NCBI GenBank assembly: GCA_036337015.1
Contig: JAYZEZ010000001.1
Location: 1-64,000 of the forward strand
DNA from: Casp-alpha2 sp036337015
GTDB taxonomy: Bacteria; Pseudomonadota; Alphaproteobacteria; Rhodospirillales; Casp-alpha2
Direction of reading: 5' to 3'
Length of the DNA stretch: 64,000 nucleotides
The position numbers and the translations under genes were made by a program. Under the pieces are notes generated by a model. It was not told where the DNA came from. It saw only the letters and a list, made by a program, of their open reading frames with translations, and did no database searches. Positions 23,944 to 33,463 of this stretch are shown here, piece after piece (position 1 is the first letter of the stretch; each line of letters opens with the position of its first letter).

Positions 23944-25314
23944 ATGTCACAAGATCGTTATCAATCAGTTCATATCATAGGCGGCGGACTAGCTGGAAGT
24001 GAGGCTGCATGGCAACTTGCTAGTTCTGGAATCTCATCAATCATTCATGAAATGCGACCGGTACGTGGAACTGATGCACACCAAACCGATAGTTTAGCAG
24101 AATTAGTATGCTCTAATTCATTCCGTTCCGATGATTCAGAATATAATGCAGTTGGTTTGCTTCATGAAGAAATGCGTCAAGCCGGGTCTTTAATCATGAA
24201 AGCTGCTGATGCTAATCGAATACCCGCAGGAGGAGCCTTGGCTGTAGACCGAGACGGTTTTTCTGCTAATGTCCAGAAAGCATTAGAAGAAAACCCACTA
24301 GTTAAAATAATACGTGAAGAAATTCCAACATTACCACCAAAAGGATGGGAACGGGTAATCATTGCCACTGGACCATTAACGTCCTCATCATTAGCTAAAG
24401 AAATATCAGAAATTACTGGAGAAACCGGACTAGCTTTTTTTGATGCTATTGCACCTATTGTCACCAAAGACAGTATTAACTTTTCAAAAGTCTGGTTTCA
24501 ATCTAGATACGATAAAGTGGCTCCCGGAAGTATCGGTAAAGATTATATCAATTGTCCTTTAACAAAATCTCAATATGAAGAATTTATAGATGAACTTTTA
24601 GCTGCTGAAAAGAATGATTTCAAAGAATGGGAGAAAAGCACACCTTATTTTGAAGGCTGTCTCCCAATCGAGGTGATGGCCGAAAGGGGGCGAAAAACAC
24701 TAAGTTACGGACCAATGAAACCAGTAGGACTAACAAATCCACATTCACCCCAAAAAAAACCTCATGCCGTCATTCAATTGCGACAAGATAACGCGTTGGG
24801 AACACTTTATAATTTAGTTGGCTTCCAAACTAAAATGACTTATGGAGAACAAAAACGTATCTTCAGAACTATCCCTGGTTTAGAGCAGGCTGAATTTGTC
24901 CGCTTAGGTGGAATGCACCGCAATACTTTTTTAAATGCTCCAAAACTTCTAGACAAAACACTACGCTTAAAAATACGGCCACAGATACGATTCGCAGGAC
25001 AAATAACAGGTTGTGAAGGTTACGTAGAAAGTGCAGCAATAGGCTTATTAACTGGAAAATTTACAGCCTCTGAAAGTTTAGGCTATGAACCGATAATACC
25101 ACCTCCAACTACAGCAATGGGAGCTATCTTAAGCCATATTGCCGGTGGTGCTGAACCAGAAACCTTCCAGCCTATGAATGTTAATTTTGGCCTTTTTCCA
25201 CCTCTAACAATATCTGATGAAAAAGGGAAGAGACTAAGAGGGAGAAAACGTAAGCTAGCATTAAGCAAGAGAGCACTTATCGACTTTGACCTTTGGATAA
25301 AAGAGGGCCTGTAA
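23944..25314 (+). CDS. trmFO: Methylenetetrahydrofolate-tRNA-(uracil-5-)-methyltransferase
   Basis: A 456-aa FAD enzyme that makes 5-methyluridine at position 54 of tRNA using methylenetetrahydrofolate. The N-terminal dinucleotide motif HIIGGGLAGSEAAWQLA, EMRP, the HQTDSLAELVCSNSFRS stretch with the catalytic cysteine, and GCEGYVESAAIG near the C-terminus are all family hallmarks. Length is normal. No strong ribosome site precedes the ATG. Confidence 0.95.
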   Translation: MSQDRYQSVHIIGGGLAGSEAAWQLASSGISSIIHEMRPVRGTDAHQTDSLAELVCSNSFRSDDSEYNAVGLLHEEMRQAGSLIMKAADANRIPAGGALAVDRDGFSANVQKALEENPLVKIIREEIPTLPPKGWERVIIATGPLTSSSLAKEISEITGETGLAFFDAIAPIVTKDSINFSKVWFQSRYDKVAPGSIGKDYINCPLTKSQYEEFIDELLAAEKNDFKEWEKSTPYFEGCLPIEVMAERGRKTLSYGPMKPVGLTNPHSPQKKPHAVIQLRQDNALGTLYNLVGFQTKMTYGEQKRIFRTIPGLEQAEFVRLGGMHRNTFLNAPKLLDKTLRLKIRPQIRFAGQITGCEGYVESAAIGLLTGKFTASESLGYEPIIPPPTTAMGAILSHIAGGAEPETFQPMNVNFGLFPPLTISDEKGKRLRGRKRKLALSKRALIDFDLWIKEGL

Positions 25315-25479
25315 AATCATAATTCAAGCTTACTGACAGGCTATGATTGAAAGAACTATAACCTTAGTATTATTTTAATTTTCTTAAATTAACCTACTTC
25401 AAATTTAAAACATTTTCTGGGACCTAACTATTCGGGTATGGCACCATACATATACTTTAAATTTAAGGGATCCTTTTAG

Positions 25480-26226
25480 ATGCAGGATTTTAATTTCTCA
25501 TTTGCTCAAGAGCATGTAATTTACCAGTTGTTGAACTCACCTATAAAAGAATATCCCTACCCACACTCATTCATAGAAAATATTTTTCCAACCAAATTTT
25601 ACAAACATATTCAAGCAAACATGATCCTTGACAAGGATCTTCAGTCTATTGCCAACTCAGGCTTAGTGAAATCTGGTGCCTTTCCAGAACGATTTATGAT
25701 GCAAATGCCTTCTGAAAAAATTCTTGCGCTAAATGAAACACAGCAAGCTTTCTGGACTAAAATGTCGTCTCTTCTAAACAGCATTGAAATTCAAACCGCC
25801 CTACTACATAAATTTCAACCTCTGGTTGACGGTCGATTAGGAGAGAATCTGGGAGGTGACACGACATTTAATTCATCAGTATACTTCTATCGTGACAAAG
25901 GTGGCTTCAGTATTGGTCCTCATCCAGATATTAACCGGAATGTAGTTGTCTTACTGTTATATTTACCACAAACAGCTGAAAATATTGAATGGGGTACAAC
26001 CCTTTACGCACCTAAAGACCGAAGCTTTAGATGTGAAGCCGGTTTACACTATGATTTTGAGAGGTTTGATCGCATACATACATTTGAATATCGACCTAAT
26101 ACCGCTGTATGCTTCCTTAAAACTAGCGCATCATTCCATGGTGTTGAAAAAATTCCCAAAACAGATTCATCGCGGAACCTAATTCAGATCTGTATAGAGC
26201 ATGATCCAGTAACTAGACCGCTTTAA
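25480..26226 (+). CDS. 2OG-Fe(II)-oxygenase-like protein
   Basis: A 248-aa protein with the jelly-roll oxygenase signature: GPHPDINRNVVVLLLYLP supplies the HxD pair, a distal histidine is in ASFHGVEKI, and Arg in SSRNLIQICIEHD fits the 2-oxoglutarate clamp. The N-terminal YPYPHSFIENIFP resembles the leader of sugar- or peptide-modifying oxygenases of this type. A ribosome site (aaggga) is present. It converges on an FkbM methyltransferase with only 30 bp between stops. Substrate unknown. Confidence 0.68.
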   Translation: MQDFNFSFAQEHVIYQLLNSPIKEYPYPHSFIENIFPTKFYKHIQANMILDKDLQSIANSGLVKSGAFPERFMMQMPSEKILALNETQQAFWTKMSSLLNSIEIQTALLHKFQPLVDGRLGENLGGDTTFNSSVYFYRDKGGFSIGPHPDINRNVVVLLLYLPQTAENIEWGTTLYAPKDRSFRCEAGLHYDFERFDRIHTFEYRPNTAVCFLKTSASFHGVEKIPKTDSSRNLIQICIEHDPVTRPL

Positions 26227-26256
26227 TTAAAGAATTACTTTTGTATATGAATACCG

Positions 26257-27039
26257 TTAACGATAAAATATATGATTACCAAGGCCTTCCCAAGTTTCAT
26301 CCCCTGGGTGAAGAGAAGTTTCTAAAACATCCTCTCGTAGTTTAAAGCCCAAATTTTTTAGTCCTTTAATAACTCCTTGATGTTCTTTTAGGTGAGTATT
26401 GAGTTCTATTAAAACAGATTTTACGGAACTATTCTCTAGGGTTTTAGATAACCCCCTTATTACTTTGTGTTCAATGCCATCAACATCAACTTTAATATGG
26501 TCAGGACTTGGGATAAAATCTTTAGCTATAAGTTCATCAAGGGTGAATGAAATACACCCCTGACGAAATGGTGAATCCATAGGTTGGAGCATATGCCCCG
26601 TTGATTGACCATAGGTATGCCCCGAACCTCCTGCATTTATTTGTCCCAGAAATAAGTCACCCAATTCATCTTTATCGCCAATTGCAGCGCAAAAAGCAGT
26701 CACGGAATCTTGAAGGTTATTTAAACGGATATTTTCGGTTAAAATTGCATAGTTTTGTGATTCAGGTTCAAAAGAATAAACCCTAACATCTGCAATAATA
26801 GCTGCCCAAATCGAATAAGTACCTACATTGGCACCAATATCGACAAGGGTTTCCCCCGCCTTAAAGGTGTTGATCCAGTCAATAGTTTCAGGCTCTTGAG
26901 TCAAAATAGTTTTGCAGCGGAAAAGTGTCATCTTACTAGGGGTGTAGTAAATGAGCTTCTTACCTCCAGTTTCCACTTCTACAGTAGGATGAAAGTTCAT
27001 ATAATCATCGATAGAAATGTTAGGGTTTGGCTCCGCCAT
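26257..27039 (-). CDS. FkbM-family methyltransferase
   Basis: A 260-aa SAM-dependent methyltransferase. The glycine motif is VDIGANVGTYSIWAA, followed by the acidic YSFEPE, DELGDLF, and IKVDVDGIEHKVIRGL, the FkbM signature. FkbM enzymes methylate hydroxyls of sugars and lipids. The ATG at 27039 was preferred because aggac lies ten bases away; the ATG at 27048 has the same ribosome site only one or two bases off. The neighbouring convergent oxygenase suggests related small-molecule or glycan tailoring, an inference only. Confidence 0.8.
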   Translation of the reverse strand: MAEPNPNISIDDYMNFHPTVEVETGGKKLIYYTPSKMTLFRCKTILTQEPETIDWINTFKAGETLVDIGANVGTYSIWAAIIADVRVYSFEPESQNYAILTENIRLNNLQDSVTAFCAAIGDKDELGDLFLGQINAGGSGHTYGQSTGHMLQPMDSPFRQGCISFTLDELIAKDFIPSPDHIKVDVDGIEHKVIRGLSKTLENSSVKSVLIELNTHLKEHQGVIKGLKNLGFKLREDVLETSLHPGDETWEGLGNHIFYR

Positions 27040-27048
27040 AATAGTCAT

Positions 27049-27468
27049 GTCCTTTAAGCTTTTTACTGTTAGAGCTCATAGCCCCCTATTTTGTCTAATC
27101 TAATTTTCTTGAAAAGATCATAAACTCAAACCCTTAAGAAATTACAAACTACAATATTCTATCCCTACTGATTAAAATATAAAAAAATTATAAACATTCT
27201 TTAATCTACATAACTAAATATAATAGAGAATAGAAGGCTCACTCAAATTATTATAATTATGAAAATAAAAATTTTAATTAGATTATCATCTAAAAATAGA
27301 TTTTTAGATCGTGAGACACTATATTAACAAATCTTTAGAATGTTTCTCATAGATTTTTTCAGGATAAATATTGATGCATTGGAAGTTCTTTCGTATATAG
27401 CTATCAAAATTATCACATGGATTAATTAATTTAACTCTTACGAACTAAAAATAGGAAGGAAAGTCAAA
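27049..27468. other. AT-rich non-coding gap
   Basis: About 420 bp without a gene, between the leftward FkbM start and the rightward PuuD-like start, so it holds two divergent promoters. It is extremely AT-rich with long A/T runs. No repeat, tRNA or specific operator was recognised. Confidence 0.5.
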
Positions 27469-28074
27469 ATGGGTGCTATCCTTAGCAATCTTAGAATGAC
27501 AATCATCTCTGGTTTTGTACTTACTGCAGTAATGGTCGTTCTTATTATAGTTTTTACCGGTGAAAGCTTCTCAGCGGATGCCGGTTACATTGGATTTATG
27601 TGGCGCTGGTTACATGTTATTAGTGGAGTAATGTGGATTGGACTTTTGTGGTATTTCAATTTTGTACAAATACCTAACATGCCTAATATTCCTGATGAAC
27701 AAAAGCCAGCTATAGGCAAAGTAATCGCACCGGCTGCACTTTGGTGGTTCCGCTGGGCTGCAATGGCAACGTTAATAACAGGCCTACTCCTCGCACATAG
27801 TAATGGATACCTAGTTGAAGCGCTTCAACTGGGTCTTTCTGATAACGTGACTAAACATACCGCTATTGGTATTGGGATGTGGCTGGCTATTATCATGTGG
27901 TTTAATGTGTGGTTTGTAATTTGGCCAAATCAGAAAATAGCTCTAGGTATTGTAGAAGCCGCTGCCGATGCTAAAGCAGCATCCGCAAGAAAAGCAATGT
28001 TATTTTCTCGAACTAATACACTACTTTCCATCCCCATGCTATACGCTATGGTTTCAGCCCAGAACATTTATTAA
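27469..28074 (+). CDS. Urate hydroxylase PuuD-like membrane protein
   Basis: A 201-aa membrane protein with four to five helices. The second helix region reads WLHVISGVMWIGLLWYFNFVQIP, matching the N-terminal membrane domain family of PuuD-type urate oxidase. It lacks the C-terminal cytochrome c domain of full PuuD, and no purine-degradation genes are nearby, so urate oxidation is not supported by context. Conserved His and Trp residues could bind haem. Strong ribosome site (ggaagga); a strong terminator follows, so it is a single-gene unit. Confidence 0.68.
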   Translation: MGAILSNLRMTIISGFVLTAVMVVLIIVFTGESFSADAGYIGFMWRWLHVISGVMWIGLLWYFNFVQIPNMPNIPDEQKPAIGKVIAPAALWWFRWAAMATLITGLLLAHSNGYLVEALQLGLSDNVTKHTAIGIGMWLAIIMWFNVWFVIWPNQKIALGIVEAAADAKAASARKAMLFSRTNTLLSIPMLYAMVSAQNIY

Positions 28075-28093
28075 GGGAAATACGTACCTTTTA

Positions 28094-28124
28094 AAACGGG
28101 GCTTTTTTAGCCCCGTTTTTTTTT
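28094..28124 (+). terminator. Strong intrinsic terminator
   Basis: A perfect 9-bp stem (aaacggggc with gccccgttt), loop of seven mostly T bases, then a run of T. It ends the PuuD-like gene 20 nt after its stop. Confidence 0.93.
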
Positions 28125-28212
28125 GTCATAAAAATAATCTGATTTAATATAACGTTTTAAAATCTAGAAAAAAAATTAGTAGGCTGAACTATATTGTAGT
28201 TCAGTAATTTAT

Positions 28213-29160
28213 TTAAGATGGCACCTTAGATACCTCTTCATTTGATTGTGTATCACCCCTACGTATTTTTAAATGTAATAATAATGGCACTGCTAGACAA
28301 ATAGAGGAGTAAGTCCCTATAAGGACTCCCCAAATCATAGCAAAACTGAAATCTTTAATGACCTCTCCACCTAGAAAATAAAGTGATAAAAGTGCTAATA
28401 AGGTTGTAACACTAGTCATAACGGTACGCGACAGGGTCTGGTTAATAGAATTATTAAGAAGCTCGAACAAATCCAATTTTTTATACTTACGTAAATTTTC
28501 CCTGACACGATCATAAACAACCACTGTATCGTTAATAGAATAGCCAGCAATAGTTAAGATTGCTGCCACAGTAGATAAATTAAATTCAAGGCCAAGTAGG
28601 GCAAAAACACCTATCGTGGTAAGGACATCGTGAACAAGTGCTACAATTGCACCAATTCCAAATTGCCATTCAAATCTAAACCAGATGTAAATAAGGATTG
28701 CGGTAATTGCAAAAGTAACTGCCCATACCCCATCCCAAAACAATTCATCAGAAACTTTAGGTCCTACGAATTCTGTACGGCGGTATTCAATGCCGGGTCC
28801 CAAAGCGTTTTTTACTTTAGCTAAAGCTAACTGCTGTGCCTCCTCGCCCCCATCTTGGCGTTGAACGCGGATCAACACATTATCAGGCTGCCCAAATTCT
28901 TGTAAAGAGACCTCGCCAAGATCAAGTCTACCTAATTGAGAGCGTAAAGCACTTAAATTGGCAGGACCTTGGGTACGTACATCAATCATAATTCCTCCCT
29001 GAAAATCTATTCCGTAGTTAAGGCCCTTATAAAGAAACAGACTGACTGCAAAGAAAATTAATAAAATTGAAGTAGTAAAAAATAATTTCTTCTTTCCAAT
29101 AAAATTAAGATTAATGTTAGGCGATATTAGGTTGAATCTAGGCATGTATTTCAAATCCAT
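28213..29160 (-). CDS. secF: Protein translocase subunit SecF
   Basis: A 315-aa inner-membrane subunit of SecDF, which uses the proton gradient to pull exported proteins through SecYEG. Visible landmarks: FIGKKKLFF before helix 1, the first periplasmic domain beginning YGIDFQGGIMID, and the C-terminal AGYSINDTVVVYDRVREN with its membrane acid residue. The start at 29160 overlaps the secD stop as TAATG; an upstream in-frame ATG at 29199 lies inside secD. Third gene of yajC-secD-secF. Confidence 0.95.
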   Translation of the reverse strand: MDLKYMPRFNLISPNINLNFIGKKKLFFTTSILLIFFAVSLFLYKGLNYGIDFQGGIMIDVRTQGPANLSALRSQLGRLDLGEVSLQEFGQPDNVLIRVQRQDGGEEAQQLALAKVKNALGPGIEYRRTEFVGPKVSDELFWDGVWAVTFAITAILIYIWFRFEWQFGIGAIVALVHDVLTTIGVFALLGLEFNLSTVAAILTIAGYSINDTVVVYDRVRENLRKYKKLDLFELLNNSINQTLSRTVMTSVTTLLALLSLYFLGGEVIKDFSFAMIWGVLIGTYSSICLAVPLLLHLKIRRGDTQSNEEVSKVPS

Positions 29161-30731
29161 TATAGCGGTAATGATGATGGCTTTACTTTTCGCAACCAAG
29201 CCACAACCAACAACCTAGTCAACATTATAGCTGTAAACATGGAAGTAATAATACCGATGGAAAGAGTAACGGCGAATCCCCTTACTGGCCCAGAACCAAA
29301 GGCATATAATAAAAGCGCAGCTATTAAAGTTGTCAAATTAGCATCTACAATAGTAGTAAATGCCCTAGAATATCCCGCATCAATAGCTGAAATGGGTGTG
29401 CGCCCCGCACGAATTTCTTCTCGAATGCGTTCAAAGACCAGAACATTAGCATCCACCGCCATACCAATAGTTAGAACAATCCCGGCAATACCTGGTAGTG
29501 TTAGAGTTGCTTGTAGAAAGCTCAAGGCACCTAAAATCAGTACAATATTTAATGCCAACGCAACATCAGCCATTAAACCAAATAGTCCGTAAGCAATACC
29601 CATAAAAATTACAACACCAATAATTCCAATAATAGATGCAATCTTACCAGAATAGATAGAATCTGCACCAAGACCAGGCCCGACACTACGCTCCTCCAAA
29701 ATCTTTAAAGGCGCTGGTAAAGCTCCGGCACGCAATAACAATGACAAATCTTGAGCTTCCTGAATACTAAAGGAGCCAGAAATTTGACCTGTTCCGCCTA
29801 AAATAGGTTCACGAATTACAGGTGCACTAATAACTTTACGGTCAAGGACAATGGCAAAAAGCTTACCAACATTTTTTGCGGTCGTAGCGCCAAACTTTTT
29901 TGCACCCACAGAATCAAAACGAAAGTTAACAACTGGTTCATTCGTACGGGAATCATAAGATGGCTGAGAATCGACTAACGTGTCACCAGATACCATTACA
30001 CGCTTACGAATCAAATACATGCGACCCTTTTGATCTTTATCATCTGAAGGCAACAACCAAGAACCAGGAGGAATACGGCCAGCCATTGCAGATTCCACTG
30101 AATTACGCTGATCCACCAAATGAAAGCTCATCTTTGCGGTTTTACCTAGCAACCGCTTGATACGATCTGGATCCTCAACTCCAGGGAGCTGAACAAGGAT
30201 TCTATCTTCTCCCTGACGCTGAATTGTTGGCTCTCTAGTGCCTGTTTCATCTACTCTACGTCGAACAATCTCAATAGACTGTTGTACTGCAGAAGTTTTT
30301 CGTTCTAGCAATGCTTGTTTTGTAAGAGTTAGAACTATTTGACTACCGTTAGTAGTTGCTTGGGCACTAGGGTCAATTTTTCCTAGCAATCTTCTTGATT
30401 CATCTAATTTTTCAGAGTCTTTTATTGTGACCTTAGCACCATCTTCAGTGATACCGAGCCCTTTATAGCGAATGCGTGCTTTACGCAACTCCATTCTCAT
30501 ACTATCAACTAGAGCTTCAAGATATTCTCTTATAACAGTTCTGGAATCTACTTCTAATAATAGATGTGAACCACCTTGCAAATCCAAACCTAAGCTAACT
30601 TGTTTATTAGGAAGCCATTCTGGAATAGAATCTATATTTTCAGTATTTATTATATTAGGTACAGCGAAGCTAATACCCAATAAACACACAAACAAAACTA
30701 TTGCTACTTTCCACTTAGAGAAATAAACCAT
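29160..30731 (-). CDS. secD: Protein translocase subunit SecD
   Basis: A 523-aa SecD subunit. The N-terminal helix and SLGLDLQGGSHLLLEV motif, RRRVDETGTREPTIQRQG, the large periplasmic P1 domain and the C-terminal helices with AVDANVLVFERIREEIRAG are all characteristic. It is transcribed between yajC and secF, and secF is coupled by a TAATG overlap. Confidence 0.96.
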   Translation of the reverse strand: MVYFSKWKVAIVLFVCLLGISFAVPNIINTENIDSIPEWLPNKQVSLGLDLQGGSHLLLEVDSRTVIREYLEALVDSMRMELRKARIRYKGLGITEDGAKVTIKDSEKLDESRRLLGKIDPSAQATTNGSQIVLTLTKQALLERKTSAVQQSIEIVRRRVDETGTREPTIQRQGEDRILVQLPGVEDPDRIKRLLGKTAKMSFHLVDQRNSVESAMAGRIPPGSWLLPSDDKDQKGRMYLIRKRVMVSGDTLVDSQPSYDSRTNEPVVNFRFDSVGAKKFGATTAKNVGKLFAIVLDRKVISAPVIREPILGGTGQISGSFSIQEAQDLSLLLRAGALPAPLKILEERSVGPGLGADSIYSGKIASIIGIIGVVIFMGIAYGLFGLMADVALALNIVLILGALSFLQATLTLPGIAGIVLTIGMAVDANVLVFERIREEIRAGRTPISAIDAGYSRAFTTIVDANLTTLIAALLLYAFGSGPVRGFAVTLSIGIITSMFTAIMLTRLLVVAWLRKVKPSSLPL

Positions 30732-30767
30732 TTGAACTAAATCAGACCAGTAAATCGTTAATTTTAT

Positions 30768-31136
30768 CTACTTCTTTTTATCTTCAGAATTTTTAGATTT
30801 TTTCTTTTTATCATTACTAACAGGCTCAGTTTTTGAAAGAACATTAGAAATCAAAGCACGTTGTACTCTAACCTTGACACCATCAGAAATTTCAATATTT
30901 ATTTCATTATCATCTATTACCTTTGTAACAGAGCCTATAATTCCACCACCGGTTACCACCTTATCTCCACGACGTATGGAAGCTAATAAAGCCTTATGCT
31001 CTTTCATCTTCTTTTGTTGAGGACGAATAAGCAAAAAATAAAATACAACGAATATTAAAATCAAAGGTAGAAAAGCCTCGAGGCCACCTCCTCCGGTGCT
31101 TCCAGCAGCTTGAGCATAAGCAGGGGTAACGAACAT
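30768..31136 (-). CDS. yajC: Preprotein translocase accessory subunit YajC
   Basis: A 122-aa single-helix membrane protein. The helix (LPLILIFVVFYFLLI) is followed by the family motif RPQQKKMKEH and GDKVVTGGGIIGSV. The C-terminus is very lysine-rich. It precedes secD, the standard order. Ribosome site aaggag is present (minus strand, just upstream of the ATG). Confidence 0.94.
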   Translation of the reverse strand: MFVTPAYAQAAGSTGGGGLEAFLPLILIFVVFYFLLIRPQQKKMKEHKALLASIRRGDKVVTGGGIIGSVTKVIDDNEINIEISDGVKVRVQRALISNVLSKTEPVSNDKKKKSKNSEDKKK

Positions 31137-31443
31137 AAATCACTCCTTAAATAGTTAACCAAGCACTATCGGATTAAGCTTGGAAATTGAAACCCTAGGA
31201 ATTTAGCCGGACTATAACCGTCTCGGCCCGAGTTGCAAACGCAAAGGATAAGCAAGTATGCAACTTTTAAAACCAATTAATAATGCTTGAACAACATTTA
31301 TCCAATTCCATAGCTAGTAAAAAGCCAAAAAATTAAATATTAATAATATTTTTTAGTTCATAAATGGGATAAATTCCACTTTTATAGATTTTTTTTAGAT
31401 ATAAAAAGACATATCATATTGAAATAAATAATTTAATAAAGCA

Positions 31444-31473
31444 TTGACAAAGTGGAAAATTTCCCACTAAAGT
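31444..31473 (+). promoter_or_regulatory. Promoter with palindromic operator, HTH-DUF815 gene
   Basis: TTGACA (31444-31449) and TAAAGT (31468-31473) are 18 bp apart. Between them lies an 18-bp near-perfect palindrome (agtggaaaatttcccact, 31451-31468, one mismatched pair). The ATG at 31479 is only five bases after the -10, so transcription would start at or next to it, giving a leaderless message. The encoded helix-turn-helix may bind this palindrome. About 300 bp to the left (31137-31443) hold nothing else recognised. Confidence 0.4.
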
Positions 31474-31478
31474 TTTCT

Positions 31479-32531
31479 ATGAGCATCCCGATAGATTTAT
31501 TATCAGAAATCGACAGTTTTCTTAATACTTCTGGAATGGCAGAAAGCACTTTTGGTCGCAAAGTAGCGAACGATGGCAAACTGGTAGCTAGACTACGTAA
31601 TGGCAAGGGTATTACTACCAAAACAGTAGAAAAAGTCCGCAACTTTATTATGACCAATGGCTTTGATTTGATAAAAGTTTCTGAAAATAACTATGACGCT
31701 CTAAACCGTATAGCAGATGCTCTTGATCGAATTGCACCAATAATTAAGAAAGGAGATATGTTAACGGAATCTGATGCTTTTGTCTGGCATGCTGAGGAGC
31801 AATTTCTTGAAGCAATTCATAATGTTAACCGTATCGAAATCTTATTACTAAAAGGCATAGATGAACAGATAAAACAACTCATGGCCAATACCCGACAATT
31901 TGCTAAAGGGCTTCCAGCAAATAATACTCTCTTGTGGGGTGCACGCGGAACTGGAAAAAGCTCGTTAGTAAAAGCAGCTCACGCAAAGGTTAATATTGAG
32001 ATACCAAATCGATTAGCCTTAATTGAAATACACCGCGAAGATATTCCATCTCTTCCAAGATTACTTTCTATGCTTAGAGATAGTAGTAGGCAATGCCTTT
32101 TATTTTGCGATGATCTTAGCTTCGAGGGTTCTGACGATACTTTCAAATCACTAAAAACAGTGCTTGAAGGAGGTATTGAAGGTCGACCTAAGAATGTTAT
32201 CTTCTATGCTACTTCTAATCGTCGCCACCTTATGCCCCGCGAAATGATAGAAAATGAAACCTCCACAGCAATCAATCCTTCTGAATCCATTGAAGAAAAG
32301 GTCTCACTTTCAGATCGTTTTGGGCTTTGGCTTGGGTTTCACAATTGCGATCAAGACACTTATTTCGCAATTGTTGAAGGATACGCCCAACATTTTGATT
32401 TACTTGATAATAAAATTGACCTCAGAGCAGAAGCCAACGAGTGGTCAATTACGCGTGGCTCACGTTCTGGACGCGTTGCTTGGCAATTCATTCAAGACCT
32501 AGCTGGCCGTTTAAAAAAACCTTTGTTTTAG
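31479..32531 (+). CDS. HTH domain fused to DUF815 AAA+ ATPase
   Basis: A 350-aa protein. Residues 1 to about 60 look like a helix-turn-helix (LLSEIDSFLNTSGMAESTFG, then LVARLRNGKGITTKTVEKV), a domain usually seen as a separate small alphaproteobacterial protein. The rest is a DUF815 ATPase: LNRIADALDRIAP, Walker A WGARGTGKSSL, Walker B LLFCDDLSFE, and a C-terminal RSGRVAWQFIQDL. The reading frame is continuous. An in-frame GTG at 31452 would extend the protein but overlaps the operator-like palindrome and has no ribosome site. Its stop overlaps that of the convergent hydrolase. Role unknown. Confidence 0.78.
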   Translation: MSIPIDLLSEIDSFLNTSGMAESTFGRKVANDGKLVARLRNGKGITTKTVEKVRNFIMTNGFDLIKVSENNYDALNRIADALDRIAPIIKKGDMLTESDAFVWHAEEQFLEAIHNVNRIEILLLKGIDEQIKQLMANTRQFAKGLPANNTLLWGARGTGKSSLVKAAHAKVNIEIPNRLALIEIHREDIPSLPRLLSMLRDSSRQCLLFCDDLSFEGSDDTFKSLKTVLEGGIEGRPKNVIFYATSNRRHLMPREMIENETSTAINPSESIEEKVSLSDRFGLWLGFHNCDQDTYFAIVEGYAQHFDLLDNKIDLRAEANEWSITRGSRSGRVAWQFIQDLAGRLKKPLF

Positions 32532-33394
32532 GGTTTTAGGAATGACCGCATAGCAAGAATTGTCTCAACGGGCTTTTCCTCCTGTGGAAAATGACCACAC
32601 TTAGGAATGAAATGAAGATCCAAATCTTTGAATACTTGCCCATAATCATCTGTATAAAATGTCGGAGAAACTGGATCATTTTCTCCCCAAATAACTAGTG
32701 TAGGGGTAAAAATTTTTTTACCTATATCTGCTACCCACTGTGACACATCTTCGTTAAGAGCGGCCTGATAGTGTGCGCATGCTCCACGAATAGATCCAGG
32801 TTGTGAATAGGCGCGAACATATTCAGCAACATCCTTTTCTTCAAACCTAAATGATGATTCTGACCATTGATCAAGAAAGTGTTGATAATATACTTTAACA
32901 TTTTTAGCAACCAAAGCCTCCACAAGGTCCGGATGCTGATGAAAGAAAAAATACCAACGCTCCATTGCCTGAGATCTATCAGAAATTCTTAGGTCACCAA
33001 GTGGTGGATAGCGACCACTGAGAATAATAAGAGAAATTACTCTTTCTGGGTGGTCCAACGTCATACGCATAGCTACCCTAGCACCAATATCATGCCCTAC
33101 CAGTATTGCTTTTTCTATATCAAGAGCATCCATTATCGCCAAAACATCCCCCGCAACAGTTGCTTTATCGTAAGGACCGCTAGGTTTTCCAGTATCACCA
33201 ATTCCGCGCAAATCGGGCGCTAACATCTTATAATCGGAAATAAAATCTTTCATGATATGGCGCCATGCATAAGAAGTCTCGGGCCAGCCATGCAATAAAA
33301 TCATTGCTTCTTTACCAGTTCCTACGACTCGAAGGAAATACTCAACATCATTAACGAGGACGGTCTGGTGCTCAATCATGGTAATATTTCTCAT
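32528..33394 (-). CDS. Alpha/beta hydrolase, epoxide hydrolase/dehalogenase type
   Basis: A 288-aa alpha/beta-fold hydrolase. LHGWPETSYAWR forms the oxyanion region, the nucleophile is Asp in VGHDIGARVAM (not Ser, so epoxide hydrolase or haloacid-dehalogenase-like), the acid lies near WGENDPVSP and the catalytic His is in CGHFPQEEKP. Substrate not predictable. Family members usually begin at MIEHQT, which would be the ATG at 33379; the listed start adds five residues and neither has a strong ribosome site. Confidence 0.83.
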   Translation of the reverse strand: MRNITMIEHQTVLVNDVEYFLRVVGTGKEAMILLHGWPETSYAWRHIMKDFISDYKMLAPDLRGIGDTGKPSGPYDKATVAGDVLAIMDALDIEKAILVGHDIGARVAMRMTLDHPERVISLIILSGRYPPLGDLRISDRSQAMERWYFFFHQHPDLVEALVAKNVKVYYQHFLDQWSESSFRFEEKDVAEYVRAYSQPGSIRGACAHYQAALNEDVSQWVADIGKKIFTPTLVIWGENDPVSPTFYTDDYGQVFKDLDLHFIPKCGHFPQEEKPVETILAMRSFLKP

Positions 33395-33463
33395 TATTTA
33401 CAATAATGGATAAAAAGACTTTCTATAATAGATACAACTTAATTATAAATAATATCAAATATT

